A stretch of 64,000 nucleotides of DNA from Branchiostoma floridae (taxonomy: Eukaryota; Chordata; Leptocardii; Amphioxiformes; Branchiostomatidae), in NCBI RefSeq assembly GCF_000003815.2, contig NC_049995.1, forward strand, positions 2,665,006-2,729,005, read 5' to 3'. The translations under genes were made by a program, and so were the position numbers. Numbering within the stretch: the stretch's first letter is position 1; each line of letters opens with the position of its first letter. The notes under the pieces are model-generated. The model saw nothing but the letters and a program-made list of their open reading frames with translations. It did no database searches and was not told the origin of the DNA. Shown here piece after piece: positions 27,843 to 39,000 of this stretch.

Positions 27843-29103
27843 TATAATATGACTCTATATAGTAGGCATTGACTCCCTTGGTGAACGAAATGGCAGACAA
27901 AAAGTACTGGAAGAACTCTATCACTACTTCGGTGGAATAATACAGATGAACAAAAATAATGATAATGATAAGTATACTTGCTCACTATCACGTCTGTTTT
28001 ACAAATTTAAAGGTTTAAAGATCCATCATTAAGATTTTGATAACCCATCAGTGTTGTACACACTTTTCAGCAAATAGCCGCAAGGTGGCAACAGGTCAGT
28101 TCAGTTCAGTTCAGTTCATCCTCATATTCATAAGAGGTGCCACTAATAATAGGTAACAGGTAGCATCTTTATATTGTAATGTATTAAATGTGCCCGCGAA
28201 ATAGTGTGATTTATAATACAGCAAAGTAATTCCAATGTCAACTTAAAACGGTACCTAATTAGCTTTGGTCAATCTAGGAACAGACAGTAAGGTACTAGTT
28301 CAGCGGTTGTGTTGATTCATCTTACGTGTCATCAGGTTCAAGAGGTCAAAGGTCGGCAAAATGGCTGTTCAAGGATGGGTGTGATCCGGTTTTTCGGTGT
28401 TTTCCTTCTTTCTCTTGGATGTTTGCAGTCTATATTTGTTCAAGAAGGAGTCAGAACGTCCTAATAGAAAGGAGAGGATCCAAATTTTATCTTCAGCACA
28501 AGAAGGATTGTCAATAATTGTTCAGGTACGCATAATTTTCAAGATACATTTCATGAAACGCATGCGTAACATACTTTCAGCACATACACATAACAAGTTA
28601 CAAGTACTAGTACTCTAGGCTGCTTTTTGTCTTAATTCCAACAGCATGTTGCAAATTTGAAAACTACCTGTGCTTTCCGGTTCCAGTTTCTAAGATTCTT
28701 GACTTAACGTTAACGTTAACTAGAAAAAACAAAACTAAGAATCTGGTACAGAATGTGGGAGGGGGGCAATTCTAAGTCTGTAACATGCAATGTTAGAACA
28801 TATTATATTAACGTCTATGAGTGTTAACCTATATTCGTCAAACTGACCTTTATCCGTCAGTTTAAAAAAATTGTGCACAATGAGAGAGAGACAATAGCAG
28901 TCAGGTTTCTATTTCCTCGAAACCAATTCATCTATGTGCTTCCGATGTGTTGCTAAATGTACTTAATGCCACAAAATTGTTTCAATGAAAAAACTGTGAC
29001 AATGGTCAAGATGAAAACATATCAAAAGTAGAGTAGAGTTCCATTCTTGTTTCTGCACATTCATACTCGGAACGGCGAATGCGCTTTACATCCCATTGCA
29101 TAC

Positions 29104-29326
29104 TAGCCTGGTATCCAGCCGTAATATAATATCCAAGCAGATCCTACGGTGCCATAAGATAGTATCAAAGCTGGCCAAGGAGTGTAGCCGGCCAAGGGAG
29201 TCAAACGGGCACCGGAGGGAAGTTTGATACTATACATTACGCACCGTGGATCTGGTTCGAGATTACCGTAATATAGCTCCCGTGTCTCTTCTCTCCTCTT
29301 CGCAAGTACAATTGGATACCAGGCTA
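29104..29326. mobile_element. TAGCCTGG-type MITE interrupted by another MITE
   Basis: Ends TAGCCTGGTATCCA / TGGATACCAGGCTA. ATTGCATA flanks the element (29095-29102 and 29327-29334), with one extra base at the left junction. The interior is split by the element at 29127-29265. The uninterrupted relative is at 40143-40263, in the opposite orientation. Confidence 0.85.
29127..29265. mobile_element. Nested TAATCTCCAAGCAGA-family MITE
   Basis: Left end TAATATCCAAGCAGATCC and right end GGATCTGGTTCGAGATTA, 139 bp. An exact 8-bp target duplication CCGTAATA lies at 29119-29126 and 29266-29273, within the body of the outer MITE. The interior shares CCTACGGTGCC, TATCAAAGCTGGC and GTCAAACGGGCACCGG with 13219-13400. 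Confidence 0.9.
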
Positions 29327-29447
29327 ATTGCATATTAACGTTATATTGTCTTCTGAAGTCTTTTTAAGCCATACAAGTTACTATATGTTGTATCTTATTG
29401 TGAAGCAGTAATTAAAGGTTATCATTACTATCATCATTTTTCATCAG

Positions 29448-31810
29448 ATGGCTGAAGTCATCACCATGGTAACAGAGCGTGTGAGCGAGTACCCCGCCCT
29501 ACCCACACGGCTACAACAGCACCTGGACCTCCAGAGGAGGGCGGGGCAGTTCTGTGACGTCACACTGTCCGTACAGGACGCCAAGTTCAACCTACACAGG
29601 TACAGTCGTTTTTCTACTGGTGACAAAGTCGTGATACAGCAAATATTGCTTTTCAATACATGCTACAACATGAACTGTTCTCCAGAATTGTTTTAATGTA
29701 AAATAAAACACTGCAAACCTCCTTTCCCCTTCTAATAGTTCTACCATGAAATAAGTCCTAGTAAAAGTAAAAATTACAGTATCCAGGTATGTAGTATAGA
29801 GATTAATGTATGTATTGTTGTTTATGCTGCCCAGATGTGTGCTGTCTGCTTTCTCCCCTCATCTGACGGGGATGCTGAACTCAGCTGGCCCACTAGAGGG
29901 CGCTGCTAACAATAGGTAAGCTGCAGCAATATTTCTGCATAATTATGTAGCTAGTTTTGGCACCAATATTTCTGCATATATGTAGCTAGTTTCGGCACCA
30001 GGATATTAAGTGTTAATGATGGCTGTCTGATGCAGGGCTGTCTTCTGACCCAAAAATTTGCTTGATGATGGGACAGAAAAAAATTTGAAATTCACTCTTT
30101 CCATGAAAATATCTGAAATTCATGACACAATATTGATTAAAATGTATCTTGCTTGGATTACAAATGACAGATTTAACAAAGCAAACATCAACATGGGCTC
30201 CCAGACAACAAGTGAGACAGAAAAAATGTTAAGCTAGCTGTAGGCAGCCCTGGTCTGATGTAGGTATCATAATTCAGATTATTATTAAATAAAAAAATAA
30301 GTTATTTTGTAAAAAAAAAAACTATTTTGAGAAGGATTCAGTATGATTCTAAGCACAAAATGTGACATAGCTTCCCAATTTCTTTTATTTTTTAAAAACA
30401 TTTTCCTTCCCATCTTCTAGTGGTACAGCCCAGGCAACCCAACTTGACCTTCCTGAGCTGACCAGAGAGGGAGTGACCCCTGTTGTGAACTTCATGTACA
30501 CGTCCAAACTTGTGCTGACCAGGGACAACATCTTTCCTGTGTCAGTGGCTGCCGGATACTTCCAGATCCGCGAGCTGATCCAAGAATGTCAGCAGTACTT
30601 TCAAGAGACGCAGCAAAGTCAAGGTCAAGGTCTCCAAGGTCATTTCTATCCAGGAGGGAGTAGCGTGCGTGCTTCTCCAGGAACAAGAGTACTGCCAGAG
30701 CAATTTCAAACTGTCTCGGGAACAAGGATGGTACCAGAGCAGCATCAAGCTACCTTGGGAACAAGAATGCCATCACTGCAACAGCATCACACTACCCCAG
30801 GATTGAGAGTGTCGCCAGAGCAGCATCAAGCTGCCCTGGGAACAAGAATGCTATCACAGCAGCATCATACTGCCCCGGGCACAAGAATGCCTTCAGAGCA
30901 ACACCACCACACTCTCCTGGGAACAAGAATGCCATCAGGGCGGCTTCAGACTACCCCGGGAACAAGAAGATCCTCTGGTAGCACAGAAGTGCTGTCTGTA
31001 GACTCTTCCCCAGGTTTACAGTCCCCCACTTCTACCTCACAGCAGGTGTACTCAGGGAGGAATGATCAGGAAACAGGGAAGAATGATCAACCAGGAGCAA
31101 CAGCAGGTCACGGATCAGAAGACACTCTAAACACTTCTGCCAATGATGAGACTGCAACAGACCCTGCAAACTTTCCTCCCGCAGACTTCAGGGTAGAAAG
31201 CAGTGATGAGTTTTCCGGTGAAAGTCACATTGAACATTCAAACATCAACTCAGAAGCAGTTGTTGTGAAGCAGGAACCTGCAGAAAGTTGGATGGACTTT
31301 CCAGAAGGCGCAGCGACTAACCAGCAAGAAATGGACAGTTATATGTGGAGGGGAGGGAACCATGTTTCAGACGATTCAGACAAGCCGTTTCAGTGCATGT
31401 TCTGTCCCAAGCGTCTGCGCTCAAAGTCGTTGTTGGCGATGCACATCAGACGACACACTGGGGAGCGCCCGCACGCTTGCCCGCTGTGCTTCACCAAGTT
31501 CCACGAAAAGTGGTCGCTAACGAAACACATGCGCGTGCACACCGGAGAGAAACCGTACAAATGCACGCAGTGTCCCGCCACTTTCGCAGACGCATCCAAT
31601 CGCAACAAGCACAGGAAACGGATGCACGGTGTGTATACACAAGGGTCAAACAGTTACGCTACAAACAGCACTCCGGAGAGAGAATTTGAAGGTTTTCCAG
31701 GACCTGTAAACCACATGGATCACGTTGGCATGCGAGCGAACCAATTGTTCAGTGTTCCTAACACAGAGGAAAGTACAGACTTAGACACACAACAGACTTG
31801 TGTAGAATGA
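29448..31810 (+). CDS. BTB/POZ domain C2H2 zinc-finger protein
   Basis: Coding exons 29448-29599, 29835-29915 and 30421-31810 join in phase to 540 residues. An acceptor (TTCATCAG) immediately precedes the ATG, so a non-coding first exon probably lies upstream. Residues about 20-130 are a BTB domain (HLDLQRRAGQFCDVTL, LHRCVLSAFSPHLTGML, VTPVVNFMYTSKL, AAGYFQIRELI). Residues about 155-263 are a low-complexity array of 16-18-residue units around PGTRMPSEQHH. An acidic linker follows, then three C2H2 fingers at about 401-480 (CMFCPKRLRS, CPLCFTKFHEKW, CTQCPATFADAS) with TGERP and TGEKP linkers. This is a nuclear DNA-binding transcriptional regulator of the ZBTB type; vertebrate orthologue not identified. 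Intron 2 carries a hAT-like MITE. Confidence 0.9.
30033..30252. mobile_element. CAGGGCTG hAT-type MITE
   Basis: Ends CAGGGCTG / CAGCCCTG, 220 bp, with an exact 8-bp target duplication GTCTGATG (30025-30032, 30253-30260). No transposase. It lies in intron 2 of the BTB zinc-finger gene. Confidence 0.9.
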
Positions 31811-31829
31811 ACATCTTTCCATGCATATA

Positions 31830-32015
31830 CATATCCGTACACAAGGGTTGAACAGTTCTGCTGCAAACATGTACAGCACCCCGGAGAAAGAATTTGAAGG
31901 TTATCCTCTCATAAACCACACGAATCACGTTGGCATTCGAGCGAACCAGTTGTTCAGTGTTCCAAACACGGAGGAGAGTACAGGTGTAGACACACAACAG
32001 ACTTGTGTAGAATGA
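31830..32015 (+). pseudogene. Duplicated 3' end of the BTB zinc-finger gene
   Basis: This tandem copy of 31632-31810 starts just after the stop codon of the gene. It encodes TPEKEFEGYPLINHTNHVG then IRANQLFSVPNTEEST and the same final DTQQTCVE plus stop. The reading frame is kept despite many changes. Being downstream of a stop, it is translated only if an alternative splice bypasses 31808-31810; otherwise it is a 3' UTR relic. Confidence 0.75.
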
Positions 32016-33714
32016 ATGAACATCCTTCTGTGCAACCTCAAGTGTAATTAATATACAGTAACTAAATCGTGTGGCATAAATATTTGATTGATATAGATAT
32101 ATATAGGGAGAAGGTAATGATGAGAATGATTGTACATTTTCCATCCAAATTTTGCCCTATTCCTTTTATGAAGAAAAGGAAAAGTATTAAATCAAGATCA
32201 CTTAAGTTTGTAAATACAAAGTAGATACTATCTCAATCTAGTTTGTCTTGAAAGTGAAATGAATCCATTCTCGACACATATTTTGGTTGAAATGTGTTTA
32301 TTAAATATTTGCAAAGAAAGATTGTTCTTTAAGTACTATATGTGCTTCCTGTAAGCTGAATCTATCAGCTACTGTCACATGTCGTACAGTGGGTTTCATA
32401 CATTGGACCTAGATGTAAGTGGAAGATACCATCTATAGATGTATACAGGGGGTAACCTTGTGTAATTTTTGTCATAAACAGAAATGAACAGTTCAAAGGA
32501 TATGGATTCTTATTTTTTTATGCGTTTTTATGCTTAATTATACAATAAATTTGTGGTGGAGCAAAAATAGAGCTTGTATGGTTTTAAGTTCATAAGTCAA
32601 ACAAAAGTAGTGCTACAGTTATAGCACAAAGAAACATTCATTATTGGCTTTAAGTTTGTGGTGAAGAAGCCAACATGAAAACTCCAAATCTAACCGCAAA
32701 CATTTACAGTAGTTTCTTTTTTTTATGAATTCAAATCCAATTTCAGTAACATCCACCACCATACCATAAATGTATCTACCCACAGCAATATACATTTTCT
32801 ATGCCACCATCAAAAATCTCTAACAGTCCTCAACCATAGTTTTACACGATATCAAATTATCACAAACTGTTTTCCCCTTCCGGTCTAACTATTTACCAGA
32901 ATACAGCAGAATGCATTAAAAGTAGGGTTAAACCTACTTTATTTAGAACAGAATTATGATTAACTTGAAATATAAACTATACCTAGTGTGGACTGGTACC
33001 TATTACTCAGACACCACTAAACATAGTTCAACATGGTCAAATGATGACAAATGTGGTGATGGGCCAAGATCACCATTGCCCAGCATTTTGATGTGATTTC
33101 TTGTTCCCAAATACATGTACATCATTTCATGCAAAAATACAGAAACCTTCAATGTTTACCCTTTATCAAAGCATACTGTATAAACATCATATTCCAATGT
33201 ATTCTGGTAAATAGTCGTGACCCCTTGCAAAACGTCTAGTCTTGTTGTAAACTCACAACAGCAGAGTATTCGGACCAACCAGCAATCCTTTAAACAACTA
33301 ATTCTATAAACATATAGAATATCATATGATTATACATAATATAAAGTAGGCCATGTTCTACATGTAACATTGGATATACCATAATTTTGCAAAAACAAAA
33401 CATAAAATATAATGTACCCCCAGTACACTATGGATCTTAAATGCACATGAAGACATCTTTTTTTAACCAAGACTTTTTGGTGATGCCACGTTCTAACAAT
33501 TTATGGCTAAATTTTTGCCAACTGTCATAAATTTCTCTCTAGCAACTATCATATTGTAGGGAACTGCAATAGATATACTTAGTAACAATATCTTTCACCT
33601 AGTGCAATTATAGAAACAAATGTACAATTGTTACAAAGATGTCCTCCAATCCTCATATTGGTCTACACCCTTCATCAGTTTGCATTGGTAAGTGCATTCA
33701 AGATTATCAAAGAT

Positions 33715-34701
33715 CACGATGGTAAAATTTGGCCCAAAAGTTTCCATTCGAACGTGGAGTATCGGGTTACCGGGGCTCCCGCGCGGTCCCCGCGGAGGGC
33801 TGACGGTGACTGAAACATCTTCTACAAGATCGTGATAGTTAGAAAAGCAACCTCTCACACGTATCTCGTCGAAATTAAATGAAAATTGACAGTGTGTACA
33901 CGTTAAATCTTACCGTGTACGTGTGCTGCACAGTTTCGTTTCAATGTTTTCTGAAATATGCCTAGTTGGTTGATTTAGAAAGGGTGTTTGGTGCACAAAA
34001 AAACAAATACCATATTTAGATCGGTCCTAAATTTGACTGAAAATCCAAATCTTTTATATCATATGACTAATGATTGTAAGATCAAACTTTCTGTCTTAGG
34101 GATTTTTGAACTTGTACTTAAAACTATTTTTACAGCCCAGATAAGGTCGAAAAATCATGTTTTTCACACTCAAAGACTCGTAATTCAAAATTGCCTCCAT
34201 ATTCCAAAAATCCCTAAGACAGAAACCTGGAAATATTAGTTGTCGACAATTTAAGTCCTCAAAGAGTTGATTTGCACGCGTTTTGTATGCGATTTAAATA
34301 CCATGTTTGGCCGTATGTCGAGTTACACTGATAGGGACATGGAGTAATTGATACCGCCGTAAACAAGTGTTGTGATATTCAAGGTCACCAATAATGACGC
34401 CAGTAGCTTTGTTACATGTCACATATTCGAAACTTGGCGGCAGCAAAACTAAGCTTGCCAGACGTTTTATATTTGCGAAAAAGTTAGTTTTTCTTCTGAC
34501 GCATGGCACCCAGGAAAACAAGGCTGTTTTCTGCGTGTTTACTGTAACAACCTGCGGATGACCGCGGGTAACCTCTAATAGAACGCCCGTTCTGTTCGAT
34601 CTCGTCAGCGTTCTGTTCGATTACGTCAGATGGAACATGATTCGTGTTCTAAATCCCTAAATAGAAGTCTGGAAATTTTGGGGCCAAATTTTACCATCGT
34701 G
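33715..34701. mobile_element. Non-autonomous element with CACGATGGTAAAATTTGG ends
   Basis: Inverted ends of about 30 bp, starting CACGATGGTAAAATTTGGCC, flanked by GAT on both sides (33712-33714, 34702-34704). A CAC start with a 3-bp duplication fits CACTA/EnSpm-like transposons. A second inverted pair (TCTGTCTTAGGGATTTTTG near 34090 and 34205) lies inside, suggesting an older nested element. No transposase. Confidence 0.6.
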
Positions 34702-35584
34702 GATACAGAAAACCTACCCACCTAAAATCATCAGAACATATGTAGACAGGCACTTAACGTAGTTAACATGTCACTTGCAACTGCAATTATGGCCATGTAT
34801 TTGTGCACCAAACGTTTCATGCATTGCACCATTGCACTAGACTCCTGATTTGCACTACAGGGGTAGAAGGGGTACACCTTTAAAGCATGTGAAAGAAATG
34901 TACAGAGACAATTTCTGCTATGACTTTGCGAAGAGTTGTCATACACTAATAAGTACACCTTTGTATAGGTAGAAGAACTAAATGCTCTCTGGAATTAAAC
35001 ATCAAATTACCTGATTGTGCTTTGACAGCATGCACATGTAACTAATCACTGATTTGAAGGCACATACATGTAGCACAAAGTAACAAATCTGTTAGAATTA
35101 CTGTAACAATGATTTCAAGTTGCAGCAAGTTTTTTTCTCCAAAATCCTACCCAATACAACCTAGTCAAGATCATAAGTATACTGATTTTCTGACTCAAAC
35201 ATTTTCAGAGCATCACCACCTTATATATCTTTTTCGGTTATGGAATGGTTCCCAAGTGTGTACTTAAGTATGTTTATGGCAATCATACATTAGGAATGGG
35301 GTAACCGTAACTTAGGAACATGTCTTCTTGAAAGTTGTGTTGTATATGTCTTTATCTGAGTGTATAGCCGGTATAACCGCCCTTTTGGCATAACCCACCA
35401 GCTTTGTGGGCACGCAGCTCGGCAGCAGCTGGTTATGGCTATTTCTTTACAACCACAAGGTCAGCCTGTGACCTTTGCTGATCATATTTTTTTTCAAATG
35501 TGTCTAATTTTGCAAATTGTACTTTGCTAGATGTGCATAACAACTAAACTCCAGCAGCAAGTTCAACAACATGGATTCCTATAT

Positions 35585-35919
35585 CAGGGCTCAAAATACC
35601 TGTTTCAGCATACCTGCACAGGTGCAGGTAACATTGAAAATTACCTGCACCTGACAAATTTTACCTGCACCACTCTGAATTTAGGAAGTATGGATCATAC
35701 TGAAATTGTTCAGGAACCATTATTTTATATCTAATAGGTGGTAGCAGTCAGTGCAGCTTATGACAATCCCTATACATCTAAATCAAAGGAAATTTATGTA
35801 TAATTTACTATAAAGCCAAGTACATGGACCAGTTAGGTGCAGGTAGACACCAGAAATACCTGCACAGCTCCAATTTTACCTGCACTAACCTGCATATGCA
35901 GGTAGTATTTCGAGCCCTG
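35585..35919. mobile_element. CAGGGCTC MITE rich in ACCTGCA motifs
   Basis: Ends CAGGGCTCAAAATACC / GTATTTCGAGCCCTG. The interior has many ACCTGCA and TGCAGGT words in both orientations. Target duplication is not convincing. It sits beyond the 3' end of the RNF217 gene. Confidence 0.7.
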
Positions 35920-36037
35920 TATTATGAGTGAGCTGAAAAAAATTTTCATCTGAACATAGCCCTGATATTGTATGGAAAAAAACATTATGATGATTTTTGT
36001 GTTGTACGGTGTACATGAAGTAGCAGTACATTGCAGT

Positions 36038-39000
36038 TTATGAAATAGTAGCAGCACGGCCAACCGGCTGTATCTGGTTGTTCAGAAACCTAGCGTATGG
36101 GTCGCTACCCCTTCGTTCCAGATGTGGGTGTACGATTTCCAGCGTTCCCTGGCTACGGAGCTGTCGCTGAAACCTCCGCCTCTTCTTCTGCGCCTGCACA
36201 GCCTTGTACTTCTTGAAGAGTCGGTAGCCGCCATAGACGGGAAGAACGAACGTGCCGACTCCGACCAATAGGCTGCCAGCACCCACCGCTAGACCTGCCA
36301 GCACTGGAGCAGCCACAAGTTGTCCGCCTGTTTCAGGACAAACATAATACATAAGTTAGGGTAGGTGAATATGGGTGCCATCTTGCAGAATCAACTAGTA
36401 TTGCAAGGTCCCACCTCTAGAATGGTAGAAATCTCCAAGCAAACCGGTAGCATGACTGTTGAAACATGCCACAGCAGTTGAATCTGTTTCGAGGCTACTA
36501 CCACTGGAGCAGCAACCATTTGTCCACCTTTTTTCAAGGAACACGTACATGCTGTCTTACAAGAGTAAGCTCTACCTTAAGATAAGCAGAATTGTTCAAA
36601 AAGAAAACAGGTTAGGACAATCCGGCAGTCTTGGCTATCTAGACTGATGGTCTAGACTGTCCGGACAATCCGGACAGGCCAGATCGTCAAATGAGAACAT
36701 CAATTTTTTTTCTAAGAACCCTTGAACACTACAGTCTTACCGAGCACAGCTCCGCGGATCATCTTGCGCTGAACAGGCTTCTCCGCCTTGTACAGATATT
36801 TGCAGCCGAAGACGCTCAGCTTGGTGTAGTGGTTCCCCATGAAGCGAATGTCCCGGAAGCGGTCCCCGCAGCGGTAACAGAACTCCGTCTTACACCGCGT
36901 GCACGTCATGTGATCACACCCAGATGTCCTCTGGATGTAAATCTAGAAAAGAAATGTTTAAATTTGACGATCTGGCCTGTCCGGATTGTCCGGACAGTCT
37001 AGACCATCAGTCTAGATAGCCACAAATGGACATAAATAAAATAAAAATTGGTAAAAATTTGTAAAATCTTCATTGTTACAATTCACAAATTCTAAAGTGT
37101 CACCATCATTTCATTAGCAATGGCATAAATGAAGAAAAAATTTTGTACTTATTGATGTAGTTTCAACTTCTATATAATGCATTGTATGACTTCCCTAGGA
37201 GGTACTGTGCTATGCACTACAGTACATGTATTCTTTCATAATTTTTATACTCCAAAATTCTAAACTAGGATTGAATAAATTGTTAACATGTACATTGCCA
37301 AAACCCTTTTCAAACCTTTTGTATCTCAGATTTTCAAAACTACAGCAACCACTTCTACAGATGGCTTTATTTGCATGCTTTCCAAGATGGCAACGCCCAT
37401 ACACATCACGTAAACAGAACAGCTTGTTGGACATAACAGTTTTCTTTTACACAACCAGTTTTTCTCATCTGCTGACGTTTTGATGTCTGTCAGACATCTT
37501 CCAGAGCTTCGAAACATATGCAGGTGAGAAAAACCGGTTGTGTAAAAGAAAACTCTAACTTATGTCCTATGATCTACCAACCTGATGAAATTCTTTTTTT
37601 TTTTGGAGAACAATTTGTCATATTTCCTCACCTTACATTTGGGACATTTTTGTGCATTGACCTGCCCCTGACATTCCTCCTTGGCCCAAACCTTCAGCAG
37701 TTTGTCCCCCTTCTGGTACAGCCTGCAGTTCACCCCTTCGTGCCAGGGGGCGTGACAGGGGAAGCACCACACCATGCTGCACTCCTTACACACCACCTAA
37801 GGTTGCAATAAGAACAAAAAACATAAAACATACATTAAAATTGATATATTACATTTTTTTCTGGGCAACTTTTTGCAAATTTTTTTCATTTCTTCGCAAA
37901 TTTTGTGCCATGTAAATTCAACAACCCTATAATGCTAGTTTACCTTTATCCGTGGGGAAGCCTATATCCGTTGTATCTAAAAACAGGGCACACATTAGGT
38001 AAATCAAACACACAGTTTCATTACCATAGCCTGGACAATACATGTTTTTTCTGGGCAATTTTAGCCAATTTTAGTTTTTTCTTGGTAATTTTAGCCTCCA
38101 ATTTTTAGCCTCCTATTATAGCCTCCAATATACAAAGTTGCCCCTACCATAGCCTCCTCAGGTGACCAGTCCTTCTTGGAAACCAGGCGCTTGTCGACAG
38201 TCATGGGTTCACTGCAGCGTGGACAAGTTTTAACATGGGGCTCTCCTAAACATGGCAGAAAACAAAATTGAATTATCATTAATTTTATATGTCTAACATA
38301 ATTAAGAAGAATTAGATTAGTACATGACTCACATGCAGTTGAATTTGACGCTATTTTCCTTGGAGTGAGTTAAAGGGCACTCCAGGCACGTGCATTAGGA
38401 GTTTATGACAAAATCAGTACGTTTTTTTTTATAGGCATTTGTTTAATGACATTAAAACAACAAACTGATACTTACTGTTTGCTTCCACTAGATACCGTTG
38501 AAACTTCAGTCGAGCATCGTCGTCCAGCCTGAAGGTGATTTCCTCCCGTGAAACGGTGCTCTGACACTCGCTGCTACAGCAGTACAGCTTCACAATAGCC
38601 TGGAGGACCTGAGTGAAGGCAGCAGAAAAACAGAAATTAGTAAATAATTTTTGTGACATATATAGTAAACAGTACCAAATCTTGCCTATAACGTTAGTTC
38701 ACCATTATCCGCGGGGTAACCTATATCTGTTGTGCTACTAAACAGGGTATCTAGGGATATCAAGTCGATGGACGGTAGTTTCAAATTGTACTATTTTCAA
38801 AATATTGGAGTTTGAAACCATTTCTGTCGACTTGATATCTCTAAATACATTGTTCTTACAAAGAACGGATAAAGGTTACCCTACGGATAAAGGTGAACTA
38901 TCGTTAGCTAATACTGCTATATTATGAGAGTAACACAAAAGAGTCTGACCCATATCTACATGCATAAAAATTAACATCAGACATAAGGAATTGTCTGGGG

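Larger units (their letters stand above)
26605..29103. other. Intergenic region, transposon remains only
   Basis: Contains an inverted-repeat element (26864-27068), sequence at 27075-27120 resembling 40385-40425 (CTGTAGCAGCATCTCTTYTC), a probable LINE tail (27740-27842) and a short (TTCAG)n run (28097-28118). Open frames here are short and lack recognisable motifs. Confidence 0.6.
32016..36037. other. 3' UTR and intergenic DNA
   Basis: AATAAA at 32544-32549 is the likely polyadenylation site of the BTB zinc-finger gene. The remainder is AT-rich with two inverted-repeat elements (33715-34701, 35585-35919). No gene recognised. Confidence 0.6.
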
